A stretch of DNA of 64,000 nt. It comes from Chelydra serpentina (lineage: Eukaryota > Chordata > Testudines > Chelydridae). The notes under the pieces were generated by a model. It ran no database searches. It was given only the letters and a program-made list of their open reading frames with translations, and was not told where the DNA came from. The translations under genes and the position numbers were made by a program. Shown piece after piece: positions 21,137 through 34,021 of this stretch. Within the stretch, counting starts at the first letter, position 1, and each line of letters starts with the position of its first letter. The stretch covers positions 23,341,501-23,405,500 of the forward strand of contig JBAIAC010000026.1 in the NCBI GenBank assembly GCA_037349315.1. The letters are read 5' to 3'.

Positions 21137-23040
21137 AGTTCCCTTTTTAGTTTTTATGTTTGTTCAAACCTGAAACTCTTATTGTAGCCCAGTGATGTGT
21201 AAGCCCACCATAGAAAATGTTAGCACTGGCCCTTGTGAAGTGAAACTTTCTTTTTACACTGTTCTACTTGTAACATCTTCTCTCCCCACCCCCCTATATC
21301 TTCTATACCTAGGGTTGCCCCATTCTTCCTAAACCTTCCATCTTATCATAAGCATGGTAAGTTTTCTGATGTTGGCATTATATTATCCAAACACTCCTGT
21401 TTAGTTTTAAAACTAGATCTTTTTGAATGTGTTCCTCATTCTTCCTCTGTTGCCTTTCTGGTGATCAAATAAAGGTAGTTTTTGCTTCTGTTTTCTTTAT
21501 ATTTTAGTGTAATGGTGGTGAATATTTTGTATATTTAATGTAGGTATTTGGGCAGGTTGGGACAGCTTCAGAAATATCTTAAGTGTTTAGGAAGCTTCTA
21601 TATTATCACAACTATAAACATAATTAGTAATGTTTAAGGACCAGGAGAAAGTTAAAAAAAAAAAAGAAGAAGAACTCATGGAAATCTGAGACTATTTCAA
21701 TTTATAGTAAATAATAACTGCTGCTCACCAACACCTTTATCTGCACTACAAGGAGCAGTCAGAAAGTCAAAATTAACAAAGAAAGCTACAACACAGGGAC
21801 AACAATCATCTTAAATTATCCATGTCTCAGTCAATGTCCAAATCCATGAAGTATATTTGAATTTCCAGTCAGCTCTAATTAACAACATTTTGGAGACAGA
21901 TCCAGAATTTAATTCCTCTCAACCTTGATATCACAGAATTTTGTCTCTTTCTCTCACCATTGCTTTATGTCACACCTTTTCTGTATCTTTATTTTTATTC
22001 ATCAGACTCTGGGGCCCAATTCACTGGTGTCCTACTGCTTCTTTGTGCTAGCTATGCTGTGGACCACTATTAATTAGTGCAGTTTATAGCAGTCTTCAGA
22101 TTGTTTTGATCTACACCAAGAGACCGGCCCAGTGCTGAAACGGGTGAGAATAAATTGACCACAAAGGTGGTGAAAAATCACCTTTTGCTCCCCATATCAT
22201 TGGTCTTCTGCTGAGCACAGCTTGGTCAGACTGGAAAATCTGGTCCTGTCATTTTAAACCTCCTTTTTGGATTTGTTTTCAGATTCCTCAGAAAAATTAT
22301 ACTTTGTGATGAGATGCTTCTTGTGACATTTCAGGTGATCTGGATTTTTTGGGGGGTGAGGGAGGGAGATGGTTGTGGGTGTGTTGAAAGCTAGAGTTAT
22401 AATAGGAAGCTAATGTCAACCTTAATTATGGAGCAGCTACCACTGCTCTACATTACATAGTTTTAACTCACTCATCTGAAATGCATTCAGCTTTCTGCAC
22501 AAACATTAGATTCAATTACCATTTTATTTCCCAAATATGGTAATACTGGCAGCCCGGAAAAGTCTTACTTGAGCACACTATTTCAACAGCCCTTGATTAA
22601 TTCAACAATGTATTTGTTTCCCTTCCTTCTGCATTACAAACTTTGTTATCACTCTCTTATTTATACAGGTGAGATCTAAAGAAGCAGAGAACCAGAAGCT
22701 TATGTAGAAAATTATCTTTTCATTATAATCTCAAGATATTAAGGAGTAAATTTCCAATGCAGTGAGTTACACACCCAATGCTAGTTATTATGTGTTATAA
22801 GTCCCTATGCACCAAGCTGAAAATTTGCCCCCAAGCATTTTTGGATTTTTATCTAGCAAAGTGCCAGAATATTAAATAGATTTTTATGAAATTGCACTCA
22901 GTAGTAAAAATACACCATCTGATCTCCATAGAGTTTATAAACCTGCAACATACAAACCAGCTATAGTACCATAATACACTTTAATGACACAGCCTACTTT
23001 TGTTGCACCAATGCATTGCTCAATTCCAAGACTCAATTCC
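21137..23040. other. No gene seen
   Basis: AT-rich unassigned DNA with an A run near 21652-21664. No frame of note, no named repeat. Confidence 0.45.
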
Positions 23041-23044
23041 ATGG

Positions 23045-23248
23045 CTATTAGCTGAGATGGGCAGGGATTGTGTCCCTGGCCTCTGTTTTCCAGACGCTGG
23101 GAATGGGTGACAGGGGATGGATCCCCTAATGGTTACCTATTCTGTTCATTCCCTCTGGGCATCTGGCATTGGCCACTGTCAGAAGACTGGATACTGGGCT
23201 AGATGGACCTTTGGTCTGACCCAATATTGCCGTTCTTATGTTCTTAAG
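23045..23248 (+). mobile_element. CR1-type LINE 3' end
   Basis: Contains 'gcagggattgtgtccctgg', 'ttctgttcattccctctggg', 'ctgggctagatggacctttgg' and 'tctgacccaatattgccg', ending in the short tail repeat 'ttcttatgttctta'. The order and the repeated 3' octamer-like tail are characteristic of CR1 LINEs (established family feature). 5' truncated; no coding part remains. Confidence 0.82.
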
Positions 23249-23318
23249 GTCCTTAGTTAAAACTCCCAGTAGAGTCTAAATAAAGGATTGGGTATTTTAG
23301 GGTAATCTAATAAATAAG

Positions 23319-23541
23319 CGACAAAGGGTCCTGTGGCACCTTATAGACTAACAGAGGTATTGGCGCATAAGCTTTCGTGGGTGAATACCCACTTCTTCGG
23401 ATGCAACATTCTTCTTGCATCCGAAGAAGTGGGTATTCACACACGAAAGCTTATGCGCCAATACCTCTGTTAGTCTATAAGGTGCCACAGGACCCTTTGT
23501 CGCTTCTACAGATCCAGACTAACACGGCTACCCCTCTGATA
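23319..23541. mobile_element. Foldback element 2 ('gtagccgtgttagtctg' family), 12-bp TSD
   Basis: A 223-bp insertion flanked by a perfect 12-bp duplication, ctaataaataag (23307-23318 and 23542-23553). The forward arm (23319-23406) lacks the family head and starts at 'cgacaaaggg'. After a loop of about 8 nt the inverted arm (from about 23415) is complete and ends in the head sequence read backwards ('aacacggctacccctctgatac'). Arms differ at about one position ('cacccac' versus 'cacacac'). This is the opposite truncation pattern to the copy at 15.5 kb. Confidence 0.9.
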
Positions 23542-23553
23542 CTAATAAATAAG

Positions 23554-24305
23554 GATTTAATTCTTTCTACAAAACACAAGCGGGGGGGTCTATCTGCTTG
23601 AGGTCTCTCTTCTTCACAGTACTATTGATATCTAAGCCTATTGATCACAGAGTTTAGCCAATGGATCACAAATTGATGCTCCTGGTTACAATTAATTAAA
23701 AAAGCCATGGCTGAGTCACCCTCCCCTGGAGGAATGGGGTTTTATCCTACTGGAATGTGAGTGCTGGTGAACGTTATACTAGTATTTATCAGGGCGGCTC
23801 CACAAATTTCCATCTTTGTTGTTGTTGTTGGGTTAATTGTGTTTTTGACAAATGAAAAGTGTGAAAGTATCTGCTTTCCTTGAGACGTTTTGATTTTTCA
23901 TCAGAAAACGTTCTGGTTTTCAGCAGTCGTCATCTCAAAATTTTCAGGTTTGGGGTTCTTGATCTTTCGATGAAGAGTCAAAATTTTCAGTGGGGAAAAC
24001 CTGCATTTTCCAAGGCAATATATTATTTACTAATGAGCTCCCCAAGAATGGAGACTTTAAGCTGTATCTACTAAGCATGCTCAGGATATTACATATCAGA
24101 GAGAGAGAGAGAGTAGTGTGAGGAAATCCTGATCACTCCTTTTTAAAATGTATTAAATTGTAAATGGTAAAGCTCAAGAAAAGCACAAGCTTGATGACTG
24201 TCAGGTTCTGGAATCTTTTGTGTGTTTGCAAAACAAGCAGCTTACAGGCAGTGGCTGTCCCGACCCCTTCTATGTCTCACGCTGCTAATGTGCCTTACTC
24301 TGACC
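23554..24305. other. No gene seen; small microsatellites
   Basis: A (GTT)n run lies near 23816-23830 and a (GA)n run near 24098-24113. Otherwise unassigned DNA with short frames only. Confidence 0.45.
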
Positions 24306-24308
24306 TTA

Positions 24309-24600
24309 GGGTATGTCTACATTTGACCTGGGAGGTGTTTCCAGCTTGCACAGATGTGTCTGTGCTATCTCTGCTCAAGCTAGCATGGTAAAAATAGCAG
24401 TGTAGCCAGAGTAGCCCAGGCAACAGTTTGGGCTAGCCTCCTGCATAGGGATCTAGAGTCTGGGCGGGTACATACAGAGCTGCCGCCTGTGCTACCATGG
24501 TTACACTATTAGCTATAGTGCACTACCTCAGGCAAAGGTAGTGTGGATACGTCTAGATGAACTGGGAATCACACTTCCCAGCTCAAATGTAGATGTACCC
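24309..24600. mobile_element. Harbinger-like MITE, 292 bp
   Basis: Terminal inverted repeats gggtatgtctacattt and aaatgtagatgtaccc (two mismatches in 16). Flanks are TTA on the left and CTA on the right, a slightly eroded 3-bp duplication. The interior phrase 'tctgctcaagctagcatgg...aaaaatagcagtgtagc' is shared with 43383-43677, so both are one family. No coding capacity. Confidence 0.8.
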
Positions 24601-24603
24601 CTA

Positions 24604-26275
24604 GGGAAAGAAAGTAGCTTACACTCTGTGGGCCTCTCTATAGGTTGCCAAGTAGTGTTAATTTTGACTTGTCCACAAAGAACCAGACTATGGCCACCAA
24701 ATTAATGCACATAAATCAAATGGGAATAGTAACCTGGCATAAATTCATCCTAGTAACAGAGATAATAAGCCATATTCCACTACTGATCTCCCAATCCTCT
24801 GGGCCATCCATTCCATTCAGGACAAAACTGTTGAAGAAAAAGCCCTCTAAATCACATCTAAATTCAGTCTGATTTAGTAATATATGTATATTAAATACAA
24901 ATATTGTTTTTGAAATGGGAGCATATGGGGAGAGAGAAGTCAGTGATCATGGTTTCTAATGCTGTTTCTAGATCAAACAAACCTGAATATGAAAAAGTCT
25001 TCTTCATTGTGTTTTTTTTTAAAACCCACAGACCTTAAGATGAAATACTAGAGGGTTTTATTCTTAGATCTCTAGAAATGAAATATGAGCTTGCACCAAA
25101 ACACCAAATTTTAAAAGAGGCTCAGAGTTTAAACCCAGATCCATTTAATGATCCCTCTTTCTATCATGAGCCAAATCTAAACCCCACATTTAAACACCCA
25201 AATGTTGAAATCTGAATCTGAATTTTGAGGATTGGGTCTCTCTCTGAAAAATAAGCAGCACATTTTTCACATTCAGTGGAAAAAAGGAAAGGGCACGATA
25301 TCTGTCAGTAAACTGACCCCTTATCAGGATCGCATGCAGTCCCATTACTGCTATGACAACTAGCTCAGCTGTGAGCCAAATGCCAGAAAAAGGCCAGCAA
25401 AAAATCCATCAGTATAGACTCATTTATCACTGCAAGAAAAAAATTGCTAGAGCTGCCATCCAAACCTGTATCCACTATGCCAGTCTTACCTTTTTCCAAC
25501 AACAGTTGAGAGCACTGGCTCCACAATGCTGAGCATGCCTTTAAGAATGAGAAAGGAGTTGTTTCCGATTGAAAATGATGTTTCTATTCAAAACAAACTC
25601 TATTAAAGAAAAAAATAGAGCACAGTAATTTGCAAAGACCAGAGACGGACATATTGCCTAGGAGACACTGTGAAAGCAACTAAATAGTAACCACATCTTG
25701 TTGATTTTAATATTTTACCAAATAAGCTGCAGAAATTTCGAAGATTATTTCTTCTTGGGTATGTGAAATAGCATATAAATTGTAGAAAGGGCCTTTCCCA
25801 GCACATGATGCCATCTTGAATTCCCTATTCTGACAAGGCAAAACATATTTGTACCTTTATTTTGTGTCTTTTGATAATTTTTTCAGTGACTTTACTGGCT
25901 GAAGGGGCAGGACTGACAGCTCTGGAGAATGACTCTCTGATTATCCACTAAACAGGTATAACACAGGCAGCACAGTCTTCCCCCACACTGGCCTGCCAAT
26001 CTGCCTACGGCACTTATTAAAAAATTTAACACCTCCAAATACACTGTATGCATCATGAATGGAACCAGGCCAATGTACTAACTTCTCAGCTGGTGACAGA
26101 GACACATTTTATGTCAGTGTTAATCACATGCATATGGATATATTATGTGCCTCAAAAAAACCCCACCGTTTTCATCTTACTCAATGGCCAGTGTTCTTGA
26201 GATATTCTAGGGCTGCCAGATTATTATGGCTATTATTATTGGCTATCGTTGCTATATTACTAAGGGCCTGAACTG
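24604..26275. other. No gene seen
   Basis: AT-rich unassigned DNA. Frames at 24645-24872, 25603-25806 and 26059-26271 lack recognisable domains and splice context. Confidence 0.4.
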
Positions 26276-26279
26276 CAAA

Positions 26280-26800
26280 GCTGACATTCAGAGCAGTTCA
26301 GGAGTGGGGGAACTCGGGGCATTCGGATCCAAGGCTTTCACTGAAAGTCATTGCTAGCCATAGAGCCAGGTTGTGCCCGGTCCTGTAGCAAGGTAGGGAG
26401 AAAAGCATAAACGTTTTCCAGCCCTTGTCCTCCTCGTGACTACCGCTGGGCTAGGGCCAGGAACAAAAATAGTGCCTGTGCTTGTCCCCTCCTGTAGCCC
26501 CAGGACACCAAGCACCCTGAAGGGGATAGGAAGTGAAGCCTCCCTCTCCTTCCTTTCTGGTCCCTGGAGTTGACCTGTGGGACCATCCCACACTGTCCAA
26601 AGGAAGGGGGCAGGCTGTGCACCCCCTTCGTGCCAGGGACCTGAAAGGCACAATTCCTCCTAGACCTACCCCACTCCCAAGCATGATGGATGGTGCCCCG
26701 CCCCTTCCTCAGGGCTATCCCCATCACACTATCCCCATCAGGCCTTTAGCATTCAGCAAGGGAAGAGGGGGAACCAAACAAATTCAGGGGTCTTAATTTT
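26280..26800. other. GC-richer island-like stretch, unassigned
   Basis: Clearly higher GC than its neighbours, with few CpG. Overlapping frames on both strands (77-99 aa) are open simply because of composition and differ in every frame. It could be a degraded repeat or LTR; no paired ends found. Confidence 0.3.
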
Positions 26801-27650
26801 ACTGACTCACTCTATAATAATTATAACAGTTTGTCACCACTCCAAACAACGGCAGTAATGTCGTCCATCTATGGATCTGCATATGTCTTCCCTGCTCAAA
26901 AGCACCACATTGACATCTGTCCTCCCACATGGTTTGCCTTAGGAATTTGGTATGTACCAAATTCTCAGAACTACCATTTCTTGTTTCAGCAGAACATTTG
27001 CAGTGATTAGAGAAAAAAGACATGGATGTAAGAGTCTACGGAATAGACCAGGAGATTGAAATCCGCTGTTCAAATATCATTGGTGCGCTGTAAACAGATA
27101 TAAGCCCAGCTTCCTCAAATTGCTTTACTAACCATGTTAACCTCAGGGACACCCCTCTGTTTCCTGGGGTGAGTGAGCAATAATTCAGTGATATAGCTGT
27201 AATGGGGCGAGTTCACTTTCCAGTCAGAATGGTATTAGAATGGCTAATACAGCATATCGACATTTGAAGCTGTGGTTCTCAGATATGATGCATTATTAGC
27301 ACTGCAGCTGAAATAACCCAGTAATTACTTAATGTTTGATATTTACATGGAGCTGTACATTACGTTTGCTCAGAGAGGGAAGGAAAACTGGGTCGGGAGG
27401 GGGGAGAGGTTACAAAAAACCCACAGAAAGAAATACAGAGCTATAAATGGTAATCTTCAATAGCATCAGCTGCACTAAGGACCTAATCCTGGTAGGAACT
27501 GAGCATCATCAGCTCTCATTGACATTACTGGAGGTGCTCAGTAGCTGGCAGGATTGGGTCCTTCATGCAGATGCTGTTAAATAATCCAAACACACATAAC
27601 ATCTCATTTGAAATATTATATTAGTAGTAAGAGGAATGATGATTTTCCAG
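26801..27650. other. No gene seen
   Basis: Unassigned DNA. Near 27490-27562 the inverted phrases 'gacctaatcctggtagg' and 'ggcaggattgggtcc' flank 'ctctcattgacattactgg', a copy of the widespread short sauropsid motif. Confidence 0.4.
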
Positions 27651-27654
27651 GTAA

Positions 27655-27912
27655 GGCACTGCACTAGGACTCAGTAAACATGTATTCAATTCCCACCTCT
27701 GCCACAGACTTCCAGTACAACCTTGAGCAAGTCACTTAATCTTCTCTTTTGCACTTCCAGATCCACTGAATGGGGCTGGTAATTCTCTCTCTCTCCTACC
27801 CTTTCTCTGTGTTGTCTATTTTGATTGTAAGCTCATCAGGGCAGAAGCTGTCTCTTCCGATGTGACTGTATAGTACCCAGCTCACGTGCCACCATAATGT
27901 AAATAATAATCA
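27655..27912 (+). repeat. MIR/CORE-type SINE, near full length
   Basis: A tRNA-like head with a B-box-like 'attcaattccca' is followed by 'ctctgccacagacttccag' and 'cttgagcaagtcacttaatct', the hallmark order of MIR-type SINEs. A tail with 'gattgtaagctcatcagggcag' and 'aataataatca' follows. The terminal part resembles the tail at 14895-15030. Recognition is by family layout, not search. Confidence 0.8.
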
Positions 27913-30900
27913 ATACATTTAGATTTTTCTCTATATATAGTTGCTCCCTATAGATCATGTCCTTTCCTGTTCAGATTGTAACATATAGCACAGTCATATT
28001 CTGTCAGTTTAGTTTGGGCTTATGTTTCAGGAGAAGGGAGCAGGAATTTAATTTCATATCATTTATGTTGTGTACAGGTCTCCATACTCTTTAGGAACTA
28101 TGACTAAACCCTCTACTTACTGGGACTTTATCTTAACTTTATCTAGAACTGTATTTGATCTTTTCAAATTAGTTTAGCTGTTCATTTAAACTGGTTACAT
28201 TTACATTGGCTTGGTTCTTATGTCATTGGAAAATGGCAAAATCATGTGTTTTCCAACATGTGGATTCTTTTCCGTTTAAAAAAAATGAAAACCTTTTGCT
28301 TTTAACAAAGCTATTCCGCACAGAGTACTACAAAGCTGTGCTGAGGTGTGTGTGTTTTCATATTTGTATAAACTCAAACTGGTGGGAGTAATTTGACATT
28401 TGAAATCTAGCTGTCATATAGTTCTTCAATTGTCAATTCACATTTCGTTGGATGCAAAATGAAACCACTTTCAGCTATGTAGACTGAAAAAATACCTCTG
28501 AAGTCAGCAATAAGCTAAAAGCTATTTGATTTGATTTTTTTAAAGATGCACATAAAATGCAGGCAAAACTTGACTGAGGAAGGACTCAGAATGAACTGCA
28601 AGATTGGGTTGGGGGGGAGGTAGACGGGGGAGGAGTATTATGTTATTGCTTTTTAACTATACTCTGCCATATCCTTCAACACAGGGAAATTGTCAGGTAT
28701 AAGGATATAGGAGAACTGGAAGATATAAAAGCCATAAGGATTGCAATGTTAAACATAGTACAACCTACTGCGTGTAAAAAAACAACAACCCCAATACCCT
28801 TAGTTCACATGTGGTTGCATCTTGCAGGTGAAATGTGAGATTCAGCAATTCCCTGCATCCACCACTTGTGCTCTTGTGATGGTTAGAGAAAAGCCTCTAG
28901 AGAGGTAGGGAAGGTCACTCGGGGGTGAGCAGCAATGAGAGCTGGAGAGGAGGCAGCAGTAGTGAGAACAGAGTGGGTAGCATGTCATAAAGGGCACAGA
29001 TCCAAGAATATAAATTTAAAAACAGGCAGATTTTGAATTAATATGACAGAATTTCAGCCTCAAGGTGATGACTATACAAAATGCTGAAAGGTTCAGCCTC
29101 CTGCTTATGGTGTTACCACCTCTTGATGGAATTACAGCATAGGTCTATAATTCACAATTGCCTGTTGTGTAGTCTACAGGCACAGTATGGACAGCAGCTT
29201 TGATGACAGCATATTAGCCAAAAGAAAGAAGTGTTCATTATGTCACCAGAATCCTGCAGTGTGTGGGCAAACAGGCTTAGACAATTTTCTATGCATTAGT
29301 TTATATATTCAAAGATTATCCCAAAATGTGAACAACACACACCTGTTTTAAAATCAAATAATTCAGAATCTGAAACTCCCAGTGACTTTACTACCACTCT
29401 CTCTTGTGTGTCTCCTGTTTTCAAGATTCTGGTAGTGAAATGTAGGGAAAAAACACTATTGAGATTTATTAAATGTAATTTATGGAGCTGAGATGTGTGG
29501 TGGGATTGTGACATGATAGAATAGCTAACCATGTGGTTAATTTGCATACTTCAATCCTATTAGTTAAAGTTCTGTAAAAGCTGTTCAGGGTTTTTATAAT
29601 ATATCACTGATATCATCACTCTGGCCTCACTGCTATCAAATATAGGGCCAGATTATATTCTGACTGTGAAATAGAGCTTTCTGCCCATTATCTGGCAATG
29701 AGATTTTTTTCTGTATATATTAAATAATTTAAATATAGACACAACCCTACAAAGTGTACAAGTTAGCAAAAGGAAGGTTATAACAGGCACCCTTGATGAG
29801 CTTGTAAAGGTTTTTGCAATCACAGTGCTTTATATTAAGGAAACCAAGAAACCCCGTATTAGACACCACAGTACATTGTAATCAAGAGAGAGCTGTAGGA
29901 GGATATCAAAAATGTGCAAAGGAAGAGCCAATTAAAAATAAAATGAGTGGCAGAAGTAGACAGACTCTTAAGAAAGGAAGACACTATTTTCCTGTCTCTG
30001 GCATGCAGTAATAACGAAAGAGGAAAAGAAATAGAGAAAGTATGTGAAATATAAAACAACGTGTTTTTAAACACAATAGAGGTAGATGGTGCCTTTAGAT
30101 GTGACAGCCCTGGGCAAGGCATGGTGGGTAAACTGCTCCACCCCAAAAGAGGTGTAAGGAAGTGAAGCTGTGATTAGGTGAACTTACCTCATTTAGAACG
30201 GTAAGGCCTACATATATTTAATGGATTACATATATTGCATATTAGCGAGTAATATATAAGCAAATGCATAAGCAATATAATCTTTGGCCTAGTGTTTAGT
30301 GTGCTTAATAAGATTTTTAAATGACCTTTCTCGGAAGGAGTGCAAATAAAACCTTTTTGGCTTACTAGATATCCTGTTATTCAGTACCCTGATCTGGGTA
30401 CAGCTCAAGGACGAGGTTACTGTAACCTGCCAGATATAATCAGGATAAACAAGGAGAGTCCCAAAAGTCCCTGTCAAGTATTATTGCGAATAAGTAAATA
30501 AACATGTAATATAAATTATTCCAGCATGTAATGCAAAATATAATATTTGGTCATAAATATTATTAATTATTATATAAGGAATGAGAGGAGGGAGTTTGAT
30601 AAATGTAGGGTGTTATCTTGGGTATAAAAAGATTCTACTGAGACTTAAGCTTTGCCTTTGTTTACATACAGCTTTTGGTGTGTGTACATGCAGCCAACTC
30701 ATTGGCCTGTTCCATGCCAGCTGCTCACTGGGGTATAAACCTCTTCCCTGGATTTGAACTCAGGTTAGCAGTGGGTTTTGTCTGCTATAGCAAGCAGTGG
30801 TTGTCTGCTTTGCTAGGTTCATAAAGTCATCTGTGGGCTGGATTGGTGGTCCTGAAACATCCTTACATCCTCCAAGTCACCATTCCTCCCTGCTCTCTCC

Positions 30901-31095
30901 TTGTTGGTGCACAGGCAGCAATTTTCTGCTGGTCTATACCAGCAGGCAAGGAGAAAGACTCCTCACATTTAAAGGTGCAGTACACAGATAATAGAATGCT
31001 AAGATCTCTGCCTGTTTACTTACTGGTATCCACAAATAGTACTCAAATGGTAAAAGACCACGGGGCAGATTATAAAGCTCTTATACACATGGATA
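27913..31095. other. No gene seen
   Basis: AT-rich unassigned DNA. Frames up to 95 aa have no recognisable domains. No paired ends, long repeats or splice-bounded exons were found. Confidence 0.4.
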
Positions 31096-31099
31096 AGCA

Positions 31100-31335
31100 A
31101 TTACTCACCTGAAGAATCCCACTGAAATCAATCCCACTAAGTGCCTCATCCAACTCCCACTGAACTTAATGCAAAGCTCCCATTGACTTCAGTGGGAGAT
31201 GGCTCAGGTCTTAAACTAGCCCAGGTAATAAAAATGTAGGGGCAGACTGTGAATCCTTTGCTCACCTGTGTAGTGAGCCTGAATCACTGGGAGTCTTTCC
31301 ACTGAGTTCATTGGGAGTAGGATCAGGCCCCTGGC
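31100..31335. repeat. Cluster of 'cattgacttcagtgggag' motifs
   Basis: At least four related phrases in both orientations occur here: 'cccactgaaatcaatccc', 'actcccactgaacttaatg', 'cccattgacttcagtggg' and 'ccactgagttcattggg'. They flank 'atggctcaggtctta' and 'aggatcaggcccc'. The motif is semi-palindromic and recurs through the window. I take it as the conserved core of an old sauropsid short repeat, family name unknown to me. Confidence 0.6.
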
Positions 31336-32925
31336 GAGAAAATAGGAATATATCTACTTGGATTCTGTCTCTCCACAACCCATCTGAAATGCTCCTCAGT
31401 GCTGGTGATAACATCTCATCATTAGGCAATACTGTGGCAATAATAGGACTAAATAACCCTGCTTAATGAATAGGACAATTGGTCTTTGATAACAGAAAAT
31501 CCAGGAGAAAGCTCTACAACAAGATACCACTAAAATAACTACCAGAAAAATCTTTCCATTGGTCAGCCCATCTGACAGATCTGAATAACATGAGAAGTCT
31601 GAATATGTTCAATTTATTATTTTCACCATGGAAACACTCAACAAAACTGACCTTTTCAGCTTCAATAAAAGTGGATTTTGCAGTAGATCCTTTGTCAGCT
31701 GCTTCAATAATAAGTGTAGGTTCTAAAGCCCAGAGTTATTAAAAACTAAACAAAGATGAAAACAATCACCTGTTCCCTCCCCGCCCCCCCAGCCTTGATC
31801 TCCTGAAAGGGATCAGACTTAAATCAATCAGCTATTACAGACATACATCTTCAGTTTAAACATATAAGAAAACCTAGTGGCCAAATTCTGCTCTGAGTTA
31901 TACTGACGCAAACCTAGCATGACTCGATTGACTTCAGTGAAGCCATTTCTGACATGCACTGATGTAACTTTTATCTAAGAGTCATTCAGTTTCATGGGAA
32001 GTCTTTGGTATTGCTGACCGTTCTGGTATATTGATCCATTCTGATCAGGCTCACAACTTATCTCTTATTCCATAGAGCTGCTACTCTCCACTATGTACTT
32101 TAAGAGTTGGTGGAGGCTGGAATTCTACTTCCCAAGGAACCATTTCACTTTTGCTGAGATAGGAGGTACACAAAGTTAAGAGCGAGTAAGCGAGATAAAT
32201 CATTATCTGAATGATTTTCAATTAGTTTAGCCTGAAATGTTTCTTACTGGGGAATTTTGGTAACTGTCATTCAGGGTACACACAAGCAACCTCAGTAACT
32301 ATAGCCATAAGTTTCTTCAATACAGTAATAAATATTAATACTGTATATTTGCATATATGCTTTGTTAATGCAATATAATATCAGGAGACTTGTGCAAAAG
32401 GTTACCAAACAATATGATCTGCTGCAGGGATTATTTCTCGATTGCATTTACCTCTTTTCATTGGCTGTGCAGTTTTTCTTCATCGAAGAAGGTACATTTA
32501 AACATGCTGAAACTCGAGCAGTTGTATTTAAGTCAGTGTTTCCAAGCAGACATGGACTGCAAGGGAAATTGTTATTTTTGACATATTACAATTTAAACTC
32601 CACATGTACTATATCTTAGTAAAATATATTGGAAATATAGTGAGCAAAAATTAGATACCAGTAAAGAAAGGGCGAAACAATTTAATGACAGCTTTAAAAT
32701 TCTAGCAAATCTCATTGTTAACAATTATCATTAATTCTCTCTCTAAACCTGACTCCCAATAACACATAATTATTGGCACTGGATCAAAAGGCTGTAGTTT
32801 TACTTACAACTCAAAATAAGTGTTTAACATTCCAGATATACTCAACACAATGACTTGACATGCCAGACTGAAAACATCACCTGATTCCAAAAGGTATCAG
32901 ACATGCAGACCTGCACAAGGGAGAT
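31336..32925. other. No gene seen
   Basis: Unassigned AT-rich DNA; another 'gattgacttcagtgaagcc' motif near 31927. The two overlapping frames at 32362-32619 are short and featureless. Confidence 0.4.
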
Positions 32926-32929
32926 GTCC

Positions 32930-32996
32930 ACTGTGAACCTCTGCTTCTGGAATTTCTTCCCAGGTACTGTGAACCTCTGCTTCTGGAATTTCTTCC
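32930..32996. repeat. Tandem duplication, 36-bp period
   Basis: A 31-bp segment beginning 'actgtgaacctctgcttctg' occurs at 32930 and again at 32966 without mismatch, separated by 5 bases. Two units only; a recent slippage or duplication event. Confidence 0.9.
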
Positions 32997-32999
32997 TAG

Positions 33000-33090
33000 C
33001 TCTGATAGTGACACTCCAAGTCGCTTGTGTTTTCTGTGCCTCAGTTTCTCCATCTGTAAAGTAGGAAGATTACATGAAGTTGCCCTGATT
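33000..33090 (+). repeat. MIR/CORE-type SINE fragment
   Basis: 'tgtgcctcagtttctccatctg' followed by 'taaagtaggaagattac' matches the central-to-3' part of MIR-like SINEs. The copy is truncated. Confidence 0.6.
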
Positions 33091-34012
33091 TATGTTTGTA
33101 TTCAATTTTAAAAGTTCTTTTTATAAAAAGTTTCCCTTAGCAGTTACACCCATTGCAAATAATCCAGACTTCAACCCAAATTATGAACCAGAGAGCATTC
33201 TTTAAAGTTTGGGAGAGCCAAGGAATACATATGGTGGGCCATCTATTCAGTAAGGAAACTTTTCTAACTTATTTAGGGATCAAAACTAACTTTACCTGGC
33301 CCACTCTCCCAGTAGTTTCAAGTTAGGTATTATGTATCTCAGCTTTCCAGAAAAATTGTTTTATACTGAAAGCTAACTTACTAGAATTGTTGGCATCTGG
33401 TCAATTAGGAAACATAAATATATACACACACATATATAAACTCATTTATATCAGACTTTACAAACAACTTTCATAACAAGTGTCCATATATGACATGATG
33501 GGAAAACTGTGTGTATCCCCTGGATACACACAGTTGCCCCAGGGGAATGGGTTTTAATCTAGAAAAGGTGATCAGCAACCTCAATCTATAGCACATTAAA
33601 ATAAATTTTCTTTTAGATACTGTTTCATTGGTGCCTCACAACAGTCAGGTTAAAAATAGAGAGAGACTGAATTGGGATAAATGGAGAAATTGTTGCGAAA
33701 GAGATTTTATGGATATATGGTGGACATGTCCAGTCATTAGAAAGTATTGCGATGTGATTAATCCATAACAAAATATCACAGCCTGTTGGATATTTATTAC
33801 CAAACAATTGTTTGGCCATCCTCCTGGGGCTTCTTAGATGAAATGGTCATACAAAAGGAAATGAAGAATTAATCCCTCATCTGCTATTAGCTACTTGTTG
33901 TCTGACAGTCTCCCATTGGAAAAAAAATAGTCCAACCGTTGAGGAATGGTTCAAAGCACATGAGAGGGTGTTGTTATGAAAAAATTAACAGATCAAATAC
34001 ATACCCTGCAAA
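33091..34012. other. No gene seen (apart from the hairpin at 33.5 kb)
   Basis: AT-rich unassigned DNA with alternating TA/CA runs near 33418-33440. Confidence 0.4.
33505..33535. repeat. Perfect 14-bp hairpin with 3-nt loop
   Basis: Arms aactgtgtgtatcc and ggatacacacagtt are exact reverse complements around the loop cct. No poly-T run or gene context follows that would make it a transcription signal. Confidence 0.85.
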
Positions 34013-34021
34013 ATGGACAGG

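Noticed and set aside
27655..27720. Functional tRNA gene
   Set aside because: The B-box-like sequence lies in a MIR-type SINE head; no cloverleaf can be completed.
33505..33535. Transcription terminator
   Set aside because: There is no gene upstream and no T run after the stem, and this is a vertebrate genome.
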